Source of the DNA: DASTPP01 sp035762175
GTDB taxonomy: Bacteria; Myxococcota_A; Polyangia; Polyangiales; Polyangiaceae
DNA: 39,566 bases
NCBI GenBank assembly: GCA_035762175.1
Contig: DASTPP010000025.1
Span: forward strand, 1-39,566
Direction of reading: 5' to 3'
Below are positions 38,768-39,566 of the stretch, in pieces. A model generated the notes under the pieces. The model saw nothing but the letters and a program-made list of their open reading frames with translations. It did no database searches and was not told where the DNA came from. How positions within the stretch are numbered: the stretch's first letter is position 1; each line of letters begins with the position of its first letter. The position numbers and the translations under genes were made by a program.

Positions 38768-39069
38768 GAAGACCGCGAGACCTCGACGAAGCGCATGCGC
38801 AGATCGTATAGCACCTGCGTCAGCAGGCGCTCTTCGTCGCCCGTCAAATTGCCGTGGGTCTTCTCTTGCAAGAGCCCCAGAATGTCGATGGTCTGGCGGG
38901 CGAGAGCGAGGTCTCTCTCGACCGAGCCGTCGGGCTGCGGCGCGTCGCCGAGGTGCGTCAGCGCCGAGTGGCTGAGCGACACGATGAAGGTTGAAAAGTC
39001 GATGTGGGGCAACGTCGACGCTTCGGCCGTCGTGCCCTCGGCGCCCGGCTCGGCTCGCTTGGTGCTCAT
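38764..39069 (-). CDS. DUF1844 family protein
   Basis: The 101-residue protein fits DUF1844: DFSTFIVSLSHSALTHLGD, LALARQTIDILGLLQEKTHG, NLTGDEERLLTQVLYDLRMR. The fold is helical, with no signal sequence, so it should be cytoplasmic. The function of the family is not known; members lie next to varied genes. Its stop overlaps the HtrA start (ATGA). ATG start at 39069. Confidence 0.88.
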   Translation of the reverse strand: MSTKRAEPGAEGTTAEASTLPHIDFSTFIVSLSHSALTHLGDAPQPDGSVERDLALARQTIDILGLLQEKTHGNLTGDEERLLTQVLYDLRMRFVEVSRSS

Positions 39070-39093
39070 CGCTCGTACCTCCCGCTAGGGCCC

Positions 39094-39119
39094 GAGGCCG
39101 GCAACCGCGCCGGGGCCTC
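39094..39119 (-). promoter_or_regulatory. hairpin between poly-Asp and DUF1844 genes
   Basis: GAGGCCGGC (39094-39102) pairs with GCCGGGGCCTC (39109-39119) apart from a two-base bulge. It fills the 52-bp gap upstream of the DUF1844 start, and could attenuate or stabilise a joint transcript. Confidence 0.35.
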
Positions 39120-39121
39120 GC

Positions 39122-39382
<261 letters not shown>

Positions 39383-39480
39383 GGTCGGCTCGGCCCGCTC
39401 GGCTTAGTGGCACTTGCCCCGCCCCGCAAGGGGGGGGCCGCGAAACGGGCCCGCTTGCCCCGCTTTACCCCCGCGCCGCC

Positions 39481-39500
39481 TAGGCTCTGTCGGACGAAGG
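39481..39500 (+). repeat. dispersed 20-mer, copy 2
   Basis: TAGGCTCTGTCGGACGAAGG matches the sequence at 2381-2400 at 19 of 20 positions. It lies in the 184-bp end region without a gene; what follows (39501-39566) does not continue the match. Confidence 0.5.
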
Positions 39501-39566
39501 CGGACCGAGCGCGGCGGCCGAGATGCAAGCCGTCGGTCGGGGCCGGGGGCGAAGGAATCCGCCCGG

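Overview
The window is very GC-rich DNA with strongly G/C-biased third codon positions. It is dense in lipoproteins, Gly-Thr-Gly-Gly linkers, Pro/Ala-rich tails, a PASTA-less Ser/Thr kinase with one C-terminal membrane helix, RCC1 repeats and a Uma2-type protein. Together these fit a large-genome myxobacterium (Myxococcota, probably Polyangiales). This assignment rests on protein style; no rRNA or other marker gene is present. No rRNA, tRNA, CRISPR array, prophage or intact insertion sequence was seen.

Layout. 1-2.4 kb: a 2-oxoglutarate/Fe(II) oxygenase with a lipoprotein downstream (-), then a LEA14-like lipoprotein (+). 2.7-4.8 kb: a membrane Ser/Thr kinase (+). 4.8-12.3 kb: a tightly coupled three-gene operon (-). 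It encodes a 2135-residue secreted protein joining a galactose-oxidase-type copper radical oxidase, Ig/PKD and discoidin modules, a beta-propeller, a di-heme cytochrome c region and three PA14 domains, followed by a small cytochrome c and a SCO1-type copper chaperone. 12.3-12.95 kb: an intergenic array of 85-bp repeats, each built round an inverted repeat. 12.95-22 kb: an exopolysaccharide locus with a Wzc-type co-polymerase/tyrosine kinase, a polymerase-like membrane protein, a glycerate 2-kinase and a GT4 glycosyltransferase (-), and a divergent O-antigen-ligase-like protein with a large soluble tail (+).

22-26.6 kb: an apparent radical-SAM peptide (RiPP) cluster. A (-) operon encodes a SPASM radical SAM enzyme, a soluble S26-like Ser/His protease, a degenerate HPr-kinase-like ATPase and a 70-residue candidate precursor. 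A divergent (+) pair encodes a PqqD-type recognition protein and a second HPr-kinase-like protein. Genes overlap by 4-14 bp. The C-terminal tail of the radical SAM enzyme resembles the core region of the candidate precursor. 26.7-33.2 kb: two paralogous Gly-rich lipoproteins flank an RCC1-repeat lipoprotein and a Uma2-family gene split by a probable one-base frameshift in a G tract. 33.5-35.2 kb: two small lipoproteins. 35.3-37.2 kb: an ECF sigma factor, membrane anti-sigma-like protein and secreted protein, all joined by ATGA overlaps. 37.5-39.4 kb: an HtrA-like lipoprotein protease with a DUF1844 protein and a small poly-Asp protein.

The two most interesting units are the copper oxidase/di-heme fusion with its cytochrome and copper chaperone, in which a peroxide-forming enzyme and a peroxide- or electron-handling module may share one chain, and the radical-SAM/HPr-kinase/S26/PqqD peptide cluster. 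Both are inferred from sequence alone.
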